A stretch of 43,738 bases of DNA. It comes from Acidobacteriota bacterium (GTDB lineage: Bacteria > Acidobacteriota > Vicinamibacteria > Vicinamibacterales > UBA8438). The notes under the pieces are model-generated. The model was not told the DNA's origin and did no database searches. It worked only from the letters and a program-made list of their open reading frames with translations. The position numbers and the translations under genes are program-made. The DNA is taken from positions 1 through 43,738 of the forward strand of contig VXME01000154.1 in NCBI GenBank assembly GCA_009861545.1, read 5' to 3'. Of this stretch, positions 31,717 through 39,091 are shown one piece after another; position 1 is the stretch's first letter; each line of letters starts with the position of its first letter.

Positions 31717-31923
31717 ATGCCGAGCGGCACTATTGCACGTCTGTTGATCGACAAGGGTTTCGGGTTCATCCGCGACGAGGGCGGCATCGAGCACTTCTTC
31801 CACCGCAGTGCGGTGCGCAGCGCCGTGTTCGAGCTCCTTCGTGAGGGCCAGCGTGTCGAGTTCACTCCCGAGCAGTCGGAGAAGGGACCGCGCGCCGGAG
31901 AAGTTCGTCTGCTCGAAGGCTAG
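31717..31923 (+). CDS. Cold-shock domain protein
   Basis: 68 residues forming a single OB-fold cold-shock domain. RNP1 is KGFGFIRDE and RNP2 is EHFFHRSAV. These surface aromatic residues bind single-stranded RNA or DNA; CspA-like proteins act as RNA chaperones. The N-terminus GTIARLLIDKGFGFI differs from the usual KGTVKWFN in lacking the first Trp-Phe pair. The start at ATG 31717 has GGAGG 6 nt upstream; the open frame upstream (from GTG 31600) is more likely leader RNA, because the domain is complete without it. Confidence 0.92.
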   Translation: MPSGTIARLLIDKGFGFIRDEGGIEHFFHRSAVRSAVFELLREGQRVEFTPEQSEKGPRAGEVRLLEG

Positions 31924-32095
31924 CCGGCGGCTCCTGTCGTCGGCCGGCCGAGGTCCGTCGTCCTCAGATCGCGTCCCAGGCAGGCCGCCACGTTTGCTTC
32001 GCTTTAGCGCACGCGCCAGTGAATTGCGCGTGCTCTTGATGCATGCGTGCGGTTCTGCGCCAGCCAGCACGAATCCGACAGACAATCTACCGCGG

Positions 32096-32192
32096 GGAAG
32101 CGAACGGGGCCCGGTGGCCCTCCCGGTCTTCAAAATCGGTCGCTCCCCGCTCGCGCGGGGGGGCTGGGTTCGACTCCCAGGCGCTTCCGCCA
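32096..32192 (+). tRNA. selC: Selenocysteine tRNA, anticodon TCA
   Basis: A 97-nt tRNA. The 5' GGAAGCG pairs with CGCTTCC, followed by discriminator G and encoded CCA. The anticodon arm is CCGGT, loop CTTCAAA, ATCGG, so the anticodon is TCA, reading UGA. It has the hallmarks of tRNA-Sec: a 6-bp D stem (GGGGCC/GGCCCT), a long variable arm (CCCCGC-TCGC-GCGGGG), and the T loop TTCGACT on CTGGG/CCCAG. The eighth acceptor pair is an A/G mismatch. Its presence means the organism inserts selenocysteine, with SelA, SelB and SelD expected elsewhere. It lies on the opposite strand to the PHP-HAD operon. Confidence 0.95.
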
Positions 32193-32228
32193 ACCCTTGC
32201 CGCTTCGGTCGGCGAAGGCCTCGCGGAT

Positions 32229-32912
32229 TCAGCCCGCGGCAAGCAGAAAGCGGCTCGGATCCGTCAGATCCGGGAGAACCGCGTCAGCTCCCGCGCGCCA
32301 TAGCTCCTCTTCGGTGAACGGACCCGTCGCGACACCCACTGAGCGGGCGCCCGCCGCGGCGGCGCACTGCACGTCCAACGGAGTGTCGCCGATGACTACC
32401 GCCTGGTTCGCCGAGGCCACATCGATGCCGGCGCGCCTCGCTCGGCCGACGGCCACCGGCACGAGATCGTCACGCCGCGGCGCATCGTCGCCGTAGGCCC
32501 CGCACGTGAAGTAGCGCTGCAGGGCGAAATGCTCCAGCTTGATGCGTGCCGCCACGGCGATGTTGCCGGTCAGCAGCCCACAGGCCGTGTCCGGCCGTTC
32601 CCGCAGCCGCTCGAGCAGGCGGCGCACCCCCGGCATCAGACCCTTCCTGGGCCCCGGCAGCAGGATCTCCCGCTCGAAGTGCTCGCAGTATCGCGTCAGG
32701 AATCGCCGGCGCTCTGCCGCGTCCGCCGCGACCCCGGCGCGGTGGAGCGCGTCGCCCAGAATGAGCGGGTCGGTACGCCCCGCCACCGCGATGCCGGAGA
32801 ACGCGCCGGCGACGCCGAAGAGCTCTTCGAACGTGCGGTTCAGGGCGCGCGTGCCGGCTCCGCCGGACAGCAGCAAAGTCCCGTCGATGTCGAACAGCAG
32901 AAGCCGCGTCAC
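32229..32912 (-). CDS. HAD-superfamily phosphatase (phosphoglycolate-phosphatase-like)
   Basis: 227 residues from GTG 32912. The HAD motifs are complete: motif I LLLFDIDGTLL with the nucleophile Asp, motif II LLTGN, motif III lysine in the segment before, and motif IV VIGDTPLDVQCA. An alpha-helical cap follows motif I (about 20-95). It resembles Gph/YjjG-type phosphatases of subclass I; the substrate is unknown. It is the last gene of a three-gene operon; its GTG overlaps the TGA of the membrane-protein gene as GTGA (4 nt), so it is translationally coupled. Confidence 0.88.
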   Translation of the reverse strand: MTRLLLFDIDGTLLLSGGAGTRALNRTFEELFGVAGAFSGIAVAGRTDPLILGDALHRAGVAADAAERRRFLTRYCEHFEREILLPGPRKGLMPGVRRLLERLRERPDTACGLLTGNIAVAARIKLEHFALQRYFTCGAYGDDAPRRDDLVPVAVGRARRAGIDVASANQAVVIGDTPLDVQCAAAAGARSVGVATGPFTEEELWRAGADAVLPDLTDPSRFLLAAG

Positions 32913-33379
32913 TCGAGCAACCGGTTGACTTCGGCCACCGAATCCGCCGCCGTGGCGAGTGCGACGAGCTCGGCGCGAAACGCCAGGAGGTTGGTGACGC
33001 ACGCCAGGACGGCCGGCAACGAGTGCACGACGGCCGGCAACACATCCGTGTCGACGCCGCCCCCCAGAATCGCCGCGAGCATCGTCAGGGCCATGGCCAG
33101 CGTCCCGGTCGAGAAGACGGGACGGCGCGCCCGGGCCACCGCCAGATGCAACTCGTCGGACAGCCCTCCGTCGGTCACGGCCTCGCGAATGGCCTTCCCC
33201 TTGCCGATCAGATAGAACATCGTCATCGAGTGCGCCAGCAACGTGATGAACGTGAAGAAGATCGCGAAGGTCACGTGGCGCGAAATCTGCTCGGGGGCGG
33301 ACGCCAGAAAGCCGAGGACCGTGACGTACCAGAGGCCCCCGATCCCGAGCACGGTCGCGGTGACGAGGGCCGCCGTCAT
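32909..33379 (-). CDS. Integral membrane protein of unknown function
   Basis: 156 residues with about four hydrophobic segments: 5-25 (VTATVLGIGGLWYVTVLGFL), 37-58 (FAIFFTFITLLAHSMTMFYLIG), 90-108 (STGTLAMALTMLAAILGGG) and 112-134. A short cytoplasmic or periplasmic loop (KGKAIREAVTDGG) lies between the second and third. I recall similar small four-helix proteins in Acidobacteriota but no function. It overlaps both operon neighbours by 4 nt (TGA/ATG with PHP, TGA/GTG with HAD). Confidence 0.78.
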   Translation of the reverse strand: MTAALVTATVLGIGGLWYVTVLGFLASAPEQISRHVTFAIFFTFITLLAHSMTMFYLIGKGKAIREAVTDGGLSDELHLAVARARRPVFSTGTLAMALTMLAAILGGGVDTDVLPAVVHSLPAVLACVTNLLAFRAELVALATAADSVAEVNRLLE

Positions 33380-34245
33380 TGCAGCACCTCGGACTGCATC
33401 GACTGTTCTCGGACCGCGGCGTGCGCCTCCCGAACCCGCCGGAACAACGGCGGGAAACGCTCGCGCGGAAGGCCCACGCGTCCGAAACAGCCAGCCCGCG
33501 GATGGTCGTCGCCGTGGAAATCCGAACCGCCCGACACGGCAAGACCATGCTGGCCGGCCAGACGCAGATAATGCGACTGCGCCGCCGCGTCGTGATCGCT
33601 GTGGTAGACCTCGATGGCGCCGAGGCCTGCCTCCACCAGCTCGGGGATCAGGTCGTCCCTGCGGAGCAACCCCGGATGCGCCAGCCCCGCGACGCCGCCG
33701 GACCGTTTCACGAGGCGGACGACGTCGACCGGTGACGACCCGGTGCGCGGCACGTAGGCGGGCCTGCCCTCGGCCAGCCAGCGGTCGAAGGCCTGCTGCA
33801 GGCTCGTTACATGGCCGGCATCGAGCAGCGCGCGGGCGATGCTCGGCCTGGCGACCGTCTTGCCCCCCGCCTCGGCGCCGGCGATGAGGTCCTCCAGGTC
33901 GATCGGCGCCCCCAGCGCCGCCAGACGCGCGGCCATCTCTCGAGCACGCCGCGAGCGGTCCAGCCGTTGGCGATCGAGAAACGCCGCCAGTCCCACCGGC
34001 GCAGGATCGAGGAAGTAGCCGAGCATGTGCACGTCGCGCCGCTCGTGCACGGCGGTGATCTCGATACCGGGGAGGAACTCCATGCCGCGCGCCGCGGCCG
34101 CCGCCACCGCCGCCGGGATCCCCGCCACGGTATCGTGATCCGTGACGCTGAGCGTCCGAATCCCGAGGCGATGGGCGCGTTCGACCAGCTCGGGCGGGGC
34201 CAACGCACCGTCCGACGCCGTCGTATGGGTATGGAGATCGATCAT
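33376..34245 (-). CDS. PHP-domain phosphoesterase (YciV/TrpH, RNase AM-like)
   Basis: 289 residues from ATG 34245, matching the 293-residue E. coli YciV/RNase AM. The PHP metal-binding motifs are visible: MIDLHTHTTASDG, TLSVTDHDTV, FLPGIEI, GLAHPG, EVYHSDHD and SGGSDFHG. This family hydrolyses 3',5'-nucleoside bisphosphates and, in E. coli, trims RNA 5' ends. It is the first gene of the operon with the membrane protein and the HAD phosphatase; its TGA overlaps the next ATG by 4 nt. Pairing of two phosphatases suggests a shared nucleotide- or metabolite-repair task, which is inference. Confidence 0.88.
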   Translation of the reverse strand: MIDLHTHTTASDGALAPPELVERAHRLGIRTLSVTDHDTVAGIPAAVAAAAARGMEFLPGIEITAVHERRDVHMLGYFLDPAPVGLAAFLDRQRLDRSRRAREMAARLAALGAPIDLEDLIAGAEAGGKTVARPSIARALLDAGHVTSLQQAFDRWLAEGRPAYVPRTGSSPVDVVRLVKRSGGVAGLAHPGLLRRDDLIPELVEAGLGAIEVYHSDHDAAAQSHYLRLAGQHGLAVSGGSDFHGDDHPRAGCFGRVGLPRERFPPLFRRVREAHAAVREQSMQSEVLQ

Positions 34246-34298
34246 GGACTCGACCGCGCAGGACCTACGGAGAGAGCGAAGAATCCGCGTGCCGTCCG

Positions 34299-35285
34299 TT
34301 ACGCACTCGCGCGCCGCGGCCGCTTGGCGGGAGTCGCCGCCGCCGTCTTGGATTGCCGGGCGCGGAGCGCGCGGTACTCGCTCGTGAGCAACTCCAAGTG
34401 CTCGCGTTCCTCCTCGGCGAACTCCAGGAAGATCCGCTTGCCCTCCGAATCCTCGAAGCGCTCGCCGTAGCGCTTGAAGAAACGATGCGAACCGCGCTCG
34501 CAACGAATGCCGATCTTGAGAGCCGCCCTGTCGTCGACGCCGCGTGACAGCTCCTCGGCCCCCGCGGCGAACAGCCCGTTCGCCGCCCCCTTGAAGAAGA
34601 GAAACGTCGGGTGCGATTCGAGTCGCGGATCCTGCTGCACCAGCTCCGCGTAGCGCGCCTCCAGTGTGGCGAGGTGCTCCTTCTCTTCTTCGGCCAGCTT
34701 CTTGAACACCTGGCGCCCGCGCGTATCCCGGGTCAGCCGGGCGGCGCGCCGGTAGAACTCGAGGCCGCTGCGTTCGGTCGCGATGGCGATGCGCAACGCG
34801 TCGCGGGCGAAGAGCAGTTCCGTCGTCACCTTGTCCGCGGTTGGCCGGCGGCCGGTCCGGCACGCTTCGCAGGTGCCGTAGATCTGCACCACGCTCTTGC
34901 GCGACTCGAAGCCCCGCGCCGCCGAGATCTCCTCGATCAGCCCCTCGATGTCCGACGACAGGAACTCGGACGACTCGTTGCAGCTCTTGCAGATGAGGTG
35001 AAAATGGCGGGGATGGCGGTAGGAATGCTCGAACCGGAACCGGCCCTCGCCGAAGTCGACCTTGCGTGCGATGCCCGCCTCGACCATCCACTGCAACGTG
35101 CGGTAGACCGTTGCGCGACTGATCTTCCTGCCGTCGCGGCGCACCACGTCCACGAGATCGTCGGCACTCAGGTGCCCGTCCTGCTGCAGGAAGATGTTGA
35201 CGATCAGATCGCGTTTGCCGGACCGCCGGCCGCCGGGAGGGCGATGGCGCTCGACGTACTCGGACTGCGGATCCATCTCACGCAT
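34299..35285 (-). CDS. Fur-family regulator fused to a rubrerythrin-like diiron domain
   Basis: 328 residues. Residues 20-145 are a Fur domain: winged helix (HLSADDLVDVV, ISRATVYRTLQWMVEAGI), metal-site segment HPRHFHLICKSC with H94/H96 and C99/C102, and a second CEAC pair (C139/C142) for the structural zinc. Residues 155-308 form a four-helix ferritin-like domain with complete diiron ligands: E171, E201-x-x-H204, E263, E293-x-x-H296. The second half would bind two irons and react with peroxide or oxygen. This implies a regulator whose DNA binding responds to oxidative damage or iron at its own diiron centre. It lies 57 nt after the A-type Fe-S carrier gene. An ATG at 35276 is an alternative start. 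Confidence 0.9.
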   Translation of the reverse strand: MREMDPQSEYVERHRPPGGRRSGKRDLIVNIFLQQDGHLSADDLVDVVRRDGRKISRATVYRTLQWMVEAGIARKVDFGEGRFRFEHSYRHPRHFHLICKSCNESSEFLSSDIEGLIEEISAARGFESRKSVVQIYGTCEACRTGRRPTADKVTTELLFARDALRIAIATERSGLEFYRRAARLTRDTRGRQVFKKLAEEEKEHLATLEARYAELVQQDPRLESHPTFLFFKGAANGLFAAGAEELSRGVDDRAALKIGIRCERGSHRFFKRYGERFEDSEGKRIFLEFAEEEREHLELLTSEYRALRARQSKTAAATPAKRPRRASA

Positions 35286-35342
35286 CGGCCGGCCGGGGCC
35301 GGCGCCGCGACGAAGCTGCGAACTCGTCGAAACCGGTTACGG

Positions 35343-35711
35343 TCATGTTCCGAACGACTGCCCGCATCCGCAGGTCGACTTCGCGTTCGGATTGCGGATC
35401 GTGAAACCGCCGCCCATGAGATTGTCGACGAAATCGACTTCGGCTCCCGCGAGGTAGCGCACGCTGATGGGATCGACGAACAGCTTGACGCCGTTCGATT
35501 CGAAGATCCTGTCCGCTTCGGCGTCCCCCGAGCCTTCCTCGATCATCAACCCGTACTGGAACCCGGAGCAGCCGCCACCCTGAACGAACACGCGCAAGCC
35601 GGCGTCGTTCTTCTGCTCCTCGGCCAGCAGCGCCTGAATCTTGCCTGCCGCCGCGTCGGTCACGGCCACCGGCCCGCTCACAAGCGTAGTCGTTTCAGCC
35701 ACTTCAATCAT
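35343..35711 (-). CDS. A-type iron-sulfur carrier (IscA/ErpA/HesB family)
   Basis: 122 residues with the three conserved cluster cysteines C48 (GGGCSGFQY), C114 and C116 (STCGCGQSF). This family delivers Fe-S clusters to apoproteins; ErpA-like features include the acidic IEEG stretch after the first Cys. The N-terminal 10 residues are non-conserved; a GTG three codons downstream of the ATG is 9 nt from the same GGGGAG and may be the true start. A TATACT element (minus strand) lies 19 nt before the ATG. Followed by the Fur-rubrerythrin gene, it forms a small iron-homeostasis unit. Confidence 0.92.
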   Translation of the reverse strand: MIEVAETTTLVSGPVAVTDAAAGKIQALLAEEQKNDAGLRVFVQGGGCSGFQYGLMIEEGSGDAEADRIFESNGVKLFVDPISVRYLAGAEVDFVDNLMGGGFTIRNPNAKSTCGCGQSFGT

Positions 35712-35791
35712 CTCCCCAAGTGCGTACCACAGTATAGCGCGCCTACTCTCGCGTGAACACGCCTGCCGGGGCCGTGCGATACTGGCGGCGC

Positions 35792-36733
35792 ATGGCGCAC
35801 GACGATCCCCTCGACGACGCGGAGCGGCGCTGGCTGCGGCTGACGGACGCGCGGCCGGACCTGGGCGCCGCCGTCGACATGCAGCGGGTGCTCGTGACGC
35901 GCAGCGTGGAGTTGATGGCCGAGGTCCCCCGCATCACCGGGGAGACGAGTGCGGCGCCCGCCGACCTGCTCGAACGCCTCGGACGGCAACGAGCCCCGGT
36001 GCTCGATCTGGCGGTCGACATCGACGTCGACAGGCTGCTGCCGTTCCTCCTGGGGTTCTGCGACGACTTCATCGCCGGCGGCGCCGGCGACCCGGCGCGG
36101 CGCGGGCGCGCGGTCATCGAGACGGGCGAGATCGAGCCGGGGTCCCTGCTGCGCGCCTCCCTCGCCCGCCGGCAGGAAGCGATCCGCCAGCGGGCGAACC
36201 ACGTCGGCGTCGCCCCGGACCTGGTCTGGCTGGTCGCCGAGCTTGCCGTGGGACCGGTGGCCCACAGGCTCCAGCACGCCGCGCTGGTGTCCGTTTCGTC
36301 CGCCCCGCCGGAGGTGCGGAGCGCCCTGCGCGCGTGGTCCCGCGGCGAGTGTCCCGCCTGCGGCTCCTGGCCGGCCCTCGCGGAGGTGCGGCTTGGAGCG
36401 CGCTACGCGCGGTGCTCGTTCTGCGGGGCCGACTGGAGTCCTCGAGCCGACGCGTGCGTCTACTGCGCCGAATCGGGGACCGCGTTCCTCACCGCGGCGG
36501 CCGGCGAAGCGCAGTCCGGAAGGCGCATCGAGTTCTGCCGGGCGTGCGGTGGCTACCTGAAGCAGATCGAGCTGCCCGCGGCGACGCCGTTCGCGATTCT
36601 GCCGGTGCTCGACCTGGAGACCAGCGACCTCGACGTGCTCGCAGCCGGACGCGGATACGCGCGTCCCTCGATGCGGCCGGTCGCCGAGCCGGATGCACCG
36701 TGCCCGGAAGAATCCCGCCAGTCTGCGGTGTAG
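35792..36733 (+). CDS. FdhE-like formate dehydrogenase accessory protein
   Basis: 313 residues, close to the 309 of E. coli FdhE. The C-terminal half has four CxxC knuckles in the FdhE rubredoxin-like pattern: CPACGSWPALAEV, CSFCGADW, CVYCAESG and CRACGGYLKQIEL. The N-terminal half is helical with ALDLAVDIDVDRLLPF-like content. FdhE helps assemble periplasmic selenium- and molybdenum-dependent formate dehydrogenase; the local selC and moaD/E genes agree with this. ATG 35792 was chosen because family similarity starts there and GATACT ends 8 nt before it. No dehydrogenase gene lies in the window. Confidence 0.85.
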   Translation: MAHDDPLDDAERRWLRLTDARPDLGAAVDMQRVLVTRSVELMAEVPRITGETSAAPADLLERLGRQRAPVLDLAVDIDVDRLLPFLLGFCDDFIAGGAGDPARRGRAVIETGEIEPGSLLRASLARRQEAIRQRANHVGVAPDLVWLVAELAVGPVAHRLQHAALVSVSSAPPEVRSALRAWSRGECPACGSWPALAEVRLGARYARCSFCGADWSPRADACVYCAESGTAFLTAAAGEAQSGRRIEFCRACGGYLKQIELPAATPFAILPVLDLETSDLDVLAAGRGYARPSMRPVAEPDAPCPEESRQSAV

Positions 36734-36744
36734 AACTCACTTCG

Positions 36745-36773
36745 TTGCGTCCGGCGGCGCAGACTTCTAGGAT
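36745..36773 (+). promoter_or_regulatory. Promoter TTGCGT-17-TAGGAT, 7 nt before a start codon
   Basis: TTGCGT (36745-36750), exactly 17 nt, TAGGAT (36768-36773), then AGGGGGA and ATG at 36781. The -35 is identical to that at 31263 and the spacings are the same. The last 7 nt could also act as a ribosome binding site if transcription began upstream, so leaderless use is likely but not certain. Confidence 0.6.
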
Positions 36774-36780
36774 AGGGGGA

Positions 36781-37476
36781 ATGCGCACGGCACCACGGAT
36801 TGGCGCCCGGCTGGCGGTCTGGCTGTGCCCGGCCCTGCTCTTCCTGGGCCTCGCAGCCGCCCAGGCACAGGTACGCCCCGCCCACGGCCGCCTCTTTCCG
36901 CCTGAAGATCTCGGCGTGCTCGAGGGACCGGACCGGGACGCCTGGCAGGAACCGGAGCTCATCATGGACGCCCTCGGCATCTTCGACGGCGCGGTGGTGG
37001 CGGACGTCGGGGCGGGCGGCGGCTGGTTCACCGTGCGCCTGGCGCAGCGCGTCGGCCCCAACGGCCTCGTCTACGCCGAGGACATCCAGCCCCAGATGAT
37101 CGAGTCCATCAACCGCCGGGTCAGGCGGGCCGGACTCACCAACGTGCAGGCAATCATCGGCACCCCCAGCAACCCGATGCTGCCGGGTCCCATCGACGCG
37201 CTGCTGATGGTCGAGGTGTACAGCCAGATCGAGGATCCGGTAACCCTGCTGCGCAACGTCATGCCCCGGCTGAAGCCGGGCGGCAGGGTCGGCATCGTCG
37301 AGTACCGGCTCGACGGCGGCGGCCCCGGCCCCCCGCTCGACGAGCGGGTCGAGCCCGAAACGGTCATCCGCGACGCCCAGGCCGCCGGTTTCCGACTCCT
37401 GGCCCGCGAGGACGAATTCCGCTACCAGTACCTGCTCGTCTTCGTTCGCAACGACGCGGGACCGCCGGCCGGATAG
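36781..37476 (+). CDS. Class I SAM-dependent methyltransferase with signal peptide
   Basis: 231 residues. Residues 1-30 are a clear signal peptide ([20 protein letters not shown]). The rest is a Rossmann-fold methyltransferase: [20 protein letters not shown] (motif I), [26 protein letters not shown] (motif II/acceptor region), [12 protein letters not shown]. Export is odd for an enzyme that needs SAM, a cytoplasmic cofactor. I recall other predicted exported methyltransferases in Acidobacteriota and Planctomycetes, with unknown substrates. The gene is independent of its neighbours, with its own promoter. Confidence 0.88.
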   Translation: MRTAPRIGARLAVWLCPALLFLGLAAAQAQVRPAHGRLFPPEDLGVLEGPDRDAWQEPELIMDALGIFDGAVVADVGAGGGWFTVRLAQRVGPNGLVYAEDIQPQMIESINRRVRRAGLTNVQAIIGTPSNPMLPGPIDALLMVEVYSQIEDPVTLLRNVMPRLKPGGRVGIVEYRLDGGGPGPPLDERVEPETVIRDAQAAGFRLLAREDEFRYQYLLVFVRNDAGPPAG

Positions 37477-37493
37477 ACGCCCCGCCGCCCGCG

Positions 37494-38321
37494 ATGCACG
37501 CCGCTCTGACCATCGCAGGGAGCGACTCGGGAGGCGGCGCCGGCGTGCAGCGCGACCTGCTGACCTTCGCCGCGCACGGCGTCCATGGACTGAGCGCGGT
37601 CACCGCCGTCACCGCACAGAACCCGCACGCGATCCCGCGTACGCACCCGCTTCCTCCGGATGTCGTCGCGGCGCAGATCGCGGCCGTCGCCGCCGACTTC
37701 CCCGTCGCGGCGGCCAAGACCGGGATGCTTGCGAACGGTTCCATCGTCGCCGTCGTTTGCGAGCAGCTCGCGGCGCTGGCCATCCCGCCGGTCGTCGACC
37801 CGGTTCTTGTGTCGACGAGCGGCAATCCGCTGCTCGACGAGAGCGGCTTCCACCTGCTGAAAGCCAGGCTCCTGCCGCTGGCCGCGGTCGTGACGCCGAA
37901 CCGGATGGAGGCGGAGCGGCTCAGCGGCGCGAAGGTCACTTCGCTCGCGGGAGCGCGGGAGGCAGCGCGGCGCATCCGGGATCTCGGCGCGGCGGCCGTC
38001 ATCGTCACCGGCGGACACCTGGACGGGACGGACACTGTCGTCGACATCCTCGACGACGGTACGGGCGCCGTCGAGATCGCGACGGGGCGCGTCGGCGGCC
38101 CCGCCGGCAGCCGCACCCACGGCACGGGCTGCACCTTCAGCGCCGCCCTGACCGCCGGTCTTGCCGCGGGGCTGGCGCTGCCCGCGGCCGCGGAAGGCGC
38201 GCAGCGCTACGTCGCCGCGGCGATTCGGCAGGCTCATCGCTTCGGCCGCGGCGGCCGCGTTCTCGGTCACGGACCACCGGTCGCGGCGCGTGCCGGCGGG
38301 CCGAGCCGGCGCGCGGACTGA
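37494..38321 (+). CDS. thiD: Hydroxymethylpyrimidine/phosphomethylpyrimidine kinase
   Basis: 275 residues of the ribokinase fold. Key segments are [22 protein letters not shown] at the start, [25 protein letters not shown] and [17 protein letters not shown] (anion hole and catalytic Asp-like site, here GTGC). ThiD phosphorylates HMP twice to HMP-PP for thiamine synthesis. Length is slightly above the usual 260-270 because of a C-terminal Arg/Gly tail. It follows the exported methyltransferase by 17 nt and lies upstream of moaE. There is no room for a TPP riboswitch upstream. Confidence 0.93.
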   Translation: MHAALTIAGSDSGGGAGVQRDLLTFAAHGVHGLSAVTAVTAQNPHAIPRTHPLPPDVVAAQIAAVAADFPVAAAKTGMLANGSIVAVVCEQLAALAIPPVVDPVLVSTSGNPLLDESGFHLLKARLLPLAAVVTPNRMEAERLSGAKVTSLAGAREAARRIRDLGAAAVIVTGGHLDGTDTVVDILDDGTGAVEIATGRVGGPAGSRTHGTGCTFSAALTAGLAAGLALPAAAEGAQRYVAAAIRQAHRFGRGGRVLGHGPPVAARAGGPSRRAD

Positions 38322-38340
38322 TCACTCGGCGCGCGACTGC

Positions 38341-38346
38341 TATACT
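38341..38346 (+). promoter_or_regulatory. -10 element of moaE
   Basis: TATACT ends 8 nt before the moaE ATG, so the transcript would begin at or within a base or two of the start codon. No clear -35 is present. This would allow moaE-moaD to be transcribed apart from thiD. Confidence 0.5.
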
Positions 38347-38354
38347 GCCGGGAC

Positions 38355-38849
38355 ATGGGGGCGCCGGCCTTCGTGGTCACCACCGAGCCGCTGGAACTGC
38401 AACCGATCATCGACCTCGTCGCGCGTCGCCTGGCGGACGCGGCGGCGAGCGCCGGCGCCGTCACCTCGTTCCTGGGCACGGTGCGCAACGAGAATCGAGG
38501 CCGGCGCGTCGACCGGCTGGAGTACGAGGCGTACGAGCCGCTGGCGGTGAAGTCCTTCGAACGCATCGCGGCCGAGGCGTACGAACGCTGGCCGGACACC
38601 CACGTCGCCGTGCACCATCGCGTTGGGCGGCTGGCCGTCGGCGAGGCGAGCGTCGCCATCGCCGCCGCGTCGCCGCATCGGGCGGACGCGTTCGCAGCGT
38701 GCCGTTACGCCATCGAGCGCATCAAGCAGATCACGCCGATCTGGAAGCACGAGTTCTTCGAGGGCGGGGACGTCTGGATCGAGGGCGCCACCGCGGATCC
38801 CGACGACGAGGAGGCCCGCGGGCGGGCCCTGCAGGCGGCATGCGCGTAA
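38355..38849 (+). CDS. moaE: Molybdopterin synthase catalytic subunit MoaE
   Basis: 164 residues; MoaE transfers sulfur from the MoaD C-terminus to precursor Z (cPMP) to make molybdopterin. Conserved active-site lysines are seen in AIERIKQITPIWKHEFFEGG, K124 and K131, matching E. coli K119 and K126. Other family segments are GAVTSFLGTVRNENRGR and LEYEAYEPLAVKSF. It overlaps moaD by 10 nt and comes first, the reverse of E. coli moaD-moaE. It is the catalytic half of the complex with the small MoaD next door. Confidence 0.95.
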   Translation: MGAPAFVVTTEPLELQPIIDLVARRLADAAASAGAVTSFLGTVRNENRGRRVDRLEYEAYEPLAVKSFERIAAEAYERWPDTHVAVHHRVGRLAVGEASVAIAAASPHRADAFAACRYAIERIKQITPIWKHEFFEGGDVWIEGATADPDDEEARGRALQAACA

Positions 38850-39085
38850 CGGTCCGACTCTTCGCCCGGCTGCGCGACATCGCCGGCGCCTCCGACCTGG
38901 CGCGCGAACTGCCCGGGGACGCCACGGCGGACACGGTCTGGAGACTGCTGGCGGACGAGCACCCCGAGCTCGCCGCCTACCGCGGCGCGGTGTCCGTCGC
39001 CGTCAACGCCGAGTACGCACGGATGGACGCCCGCATCGCCGACGGCGACGAAATCGCGTTTCTGCCGCCCGTTTCGGGAGGCTGA
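38840..39085 (+). CDS. moaD: Molybdopterin synthase sulfur carrier MoaD
   Basis: 81 residues, ubiquitin-like fold, ending in the required Gly-Gly (FLPPVSGG) that is adenylated and thiocarboxylated. The start MRVTVRLFARLRDIAG is typical. The ATG lies 10 nt inside the end of moaE, so the two are translationally coupled at equal levels. It is followed 6 nt later by prfA. Confidence 0.95.
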   Translation: MRVTVRLFARLRDIAGASDLARELPGDATADTVWRLLADEHPELAAYRGAVSVAVNAEYARMDARIADGDEIAFLPPVSGG

Positions 39086-39091
39086 TCGGTC

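Noticed and set aside
37477..37493. TPP riboswitch before thiD
   Set aside because: Only 17 nt separate thiD from the upstream gene and no THI-box sequence is seen.
38322..38354. Molybdenum-cofactor riboswitch before moaE
   Set aside because: The gap is 33 nt, far too short, and a -10 element fills it.
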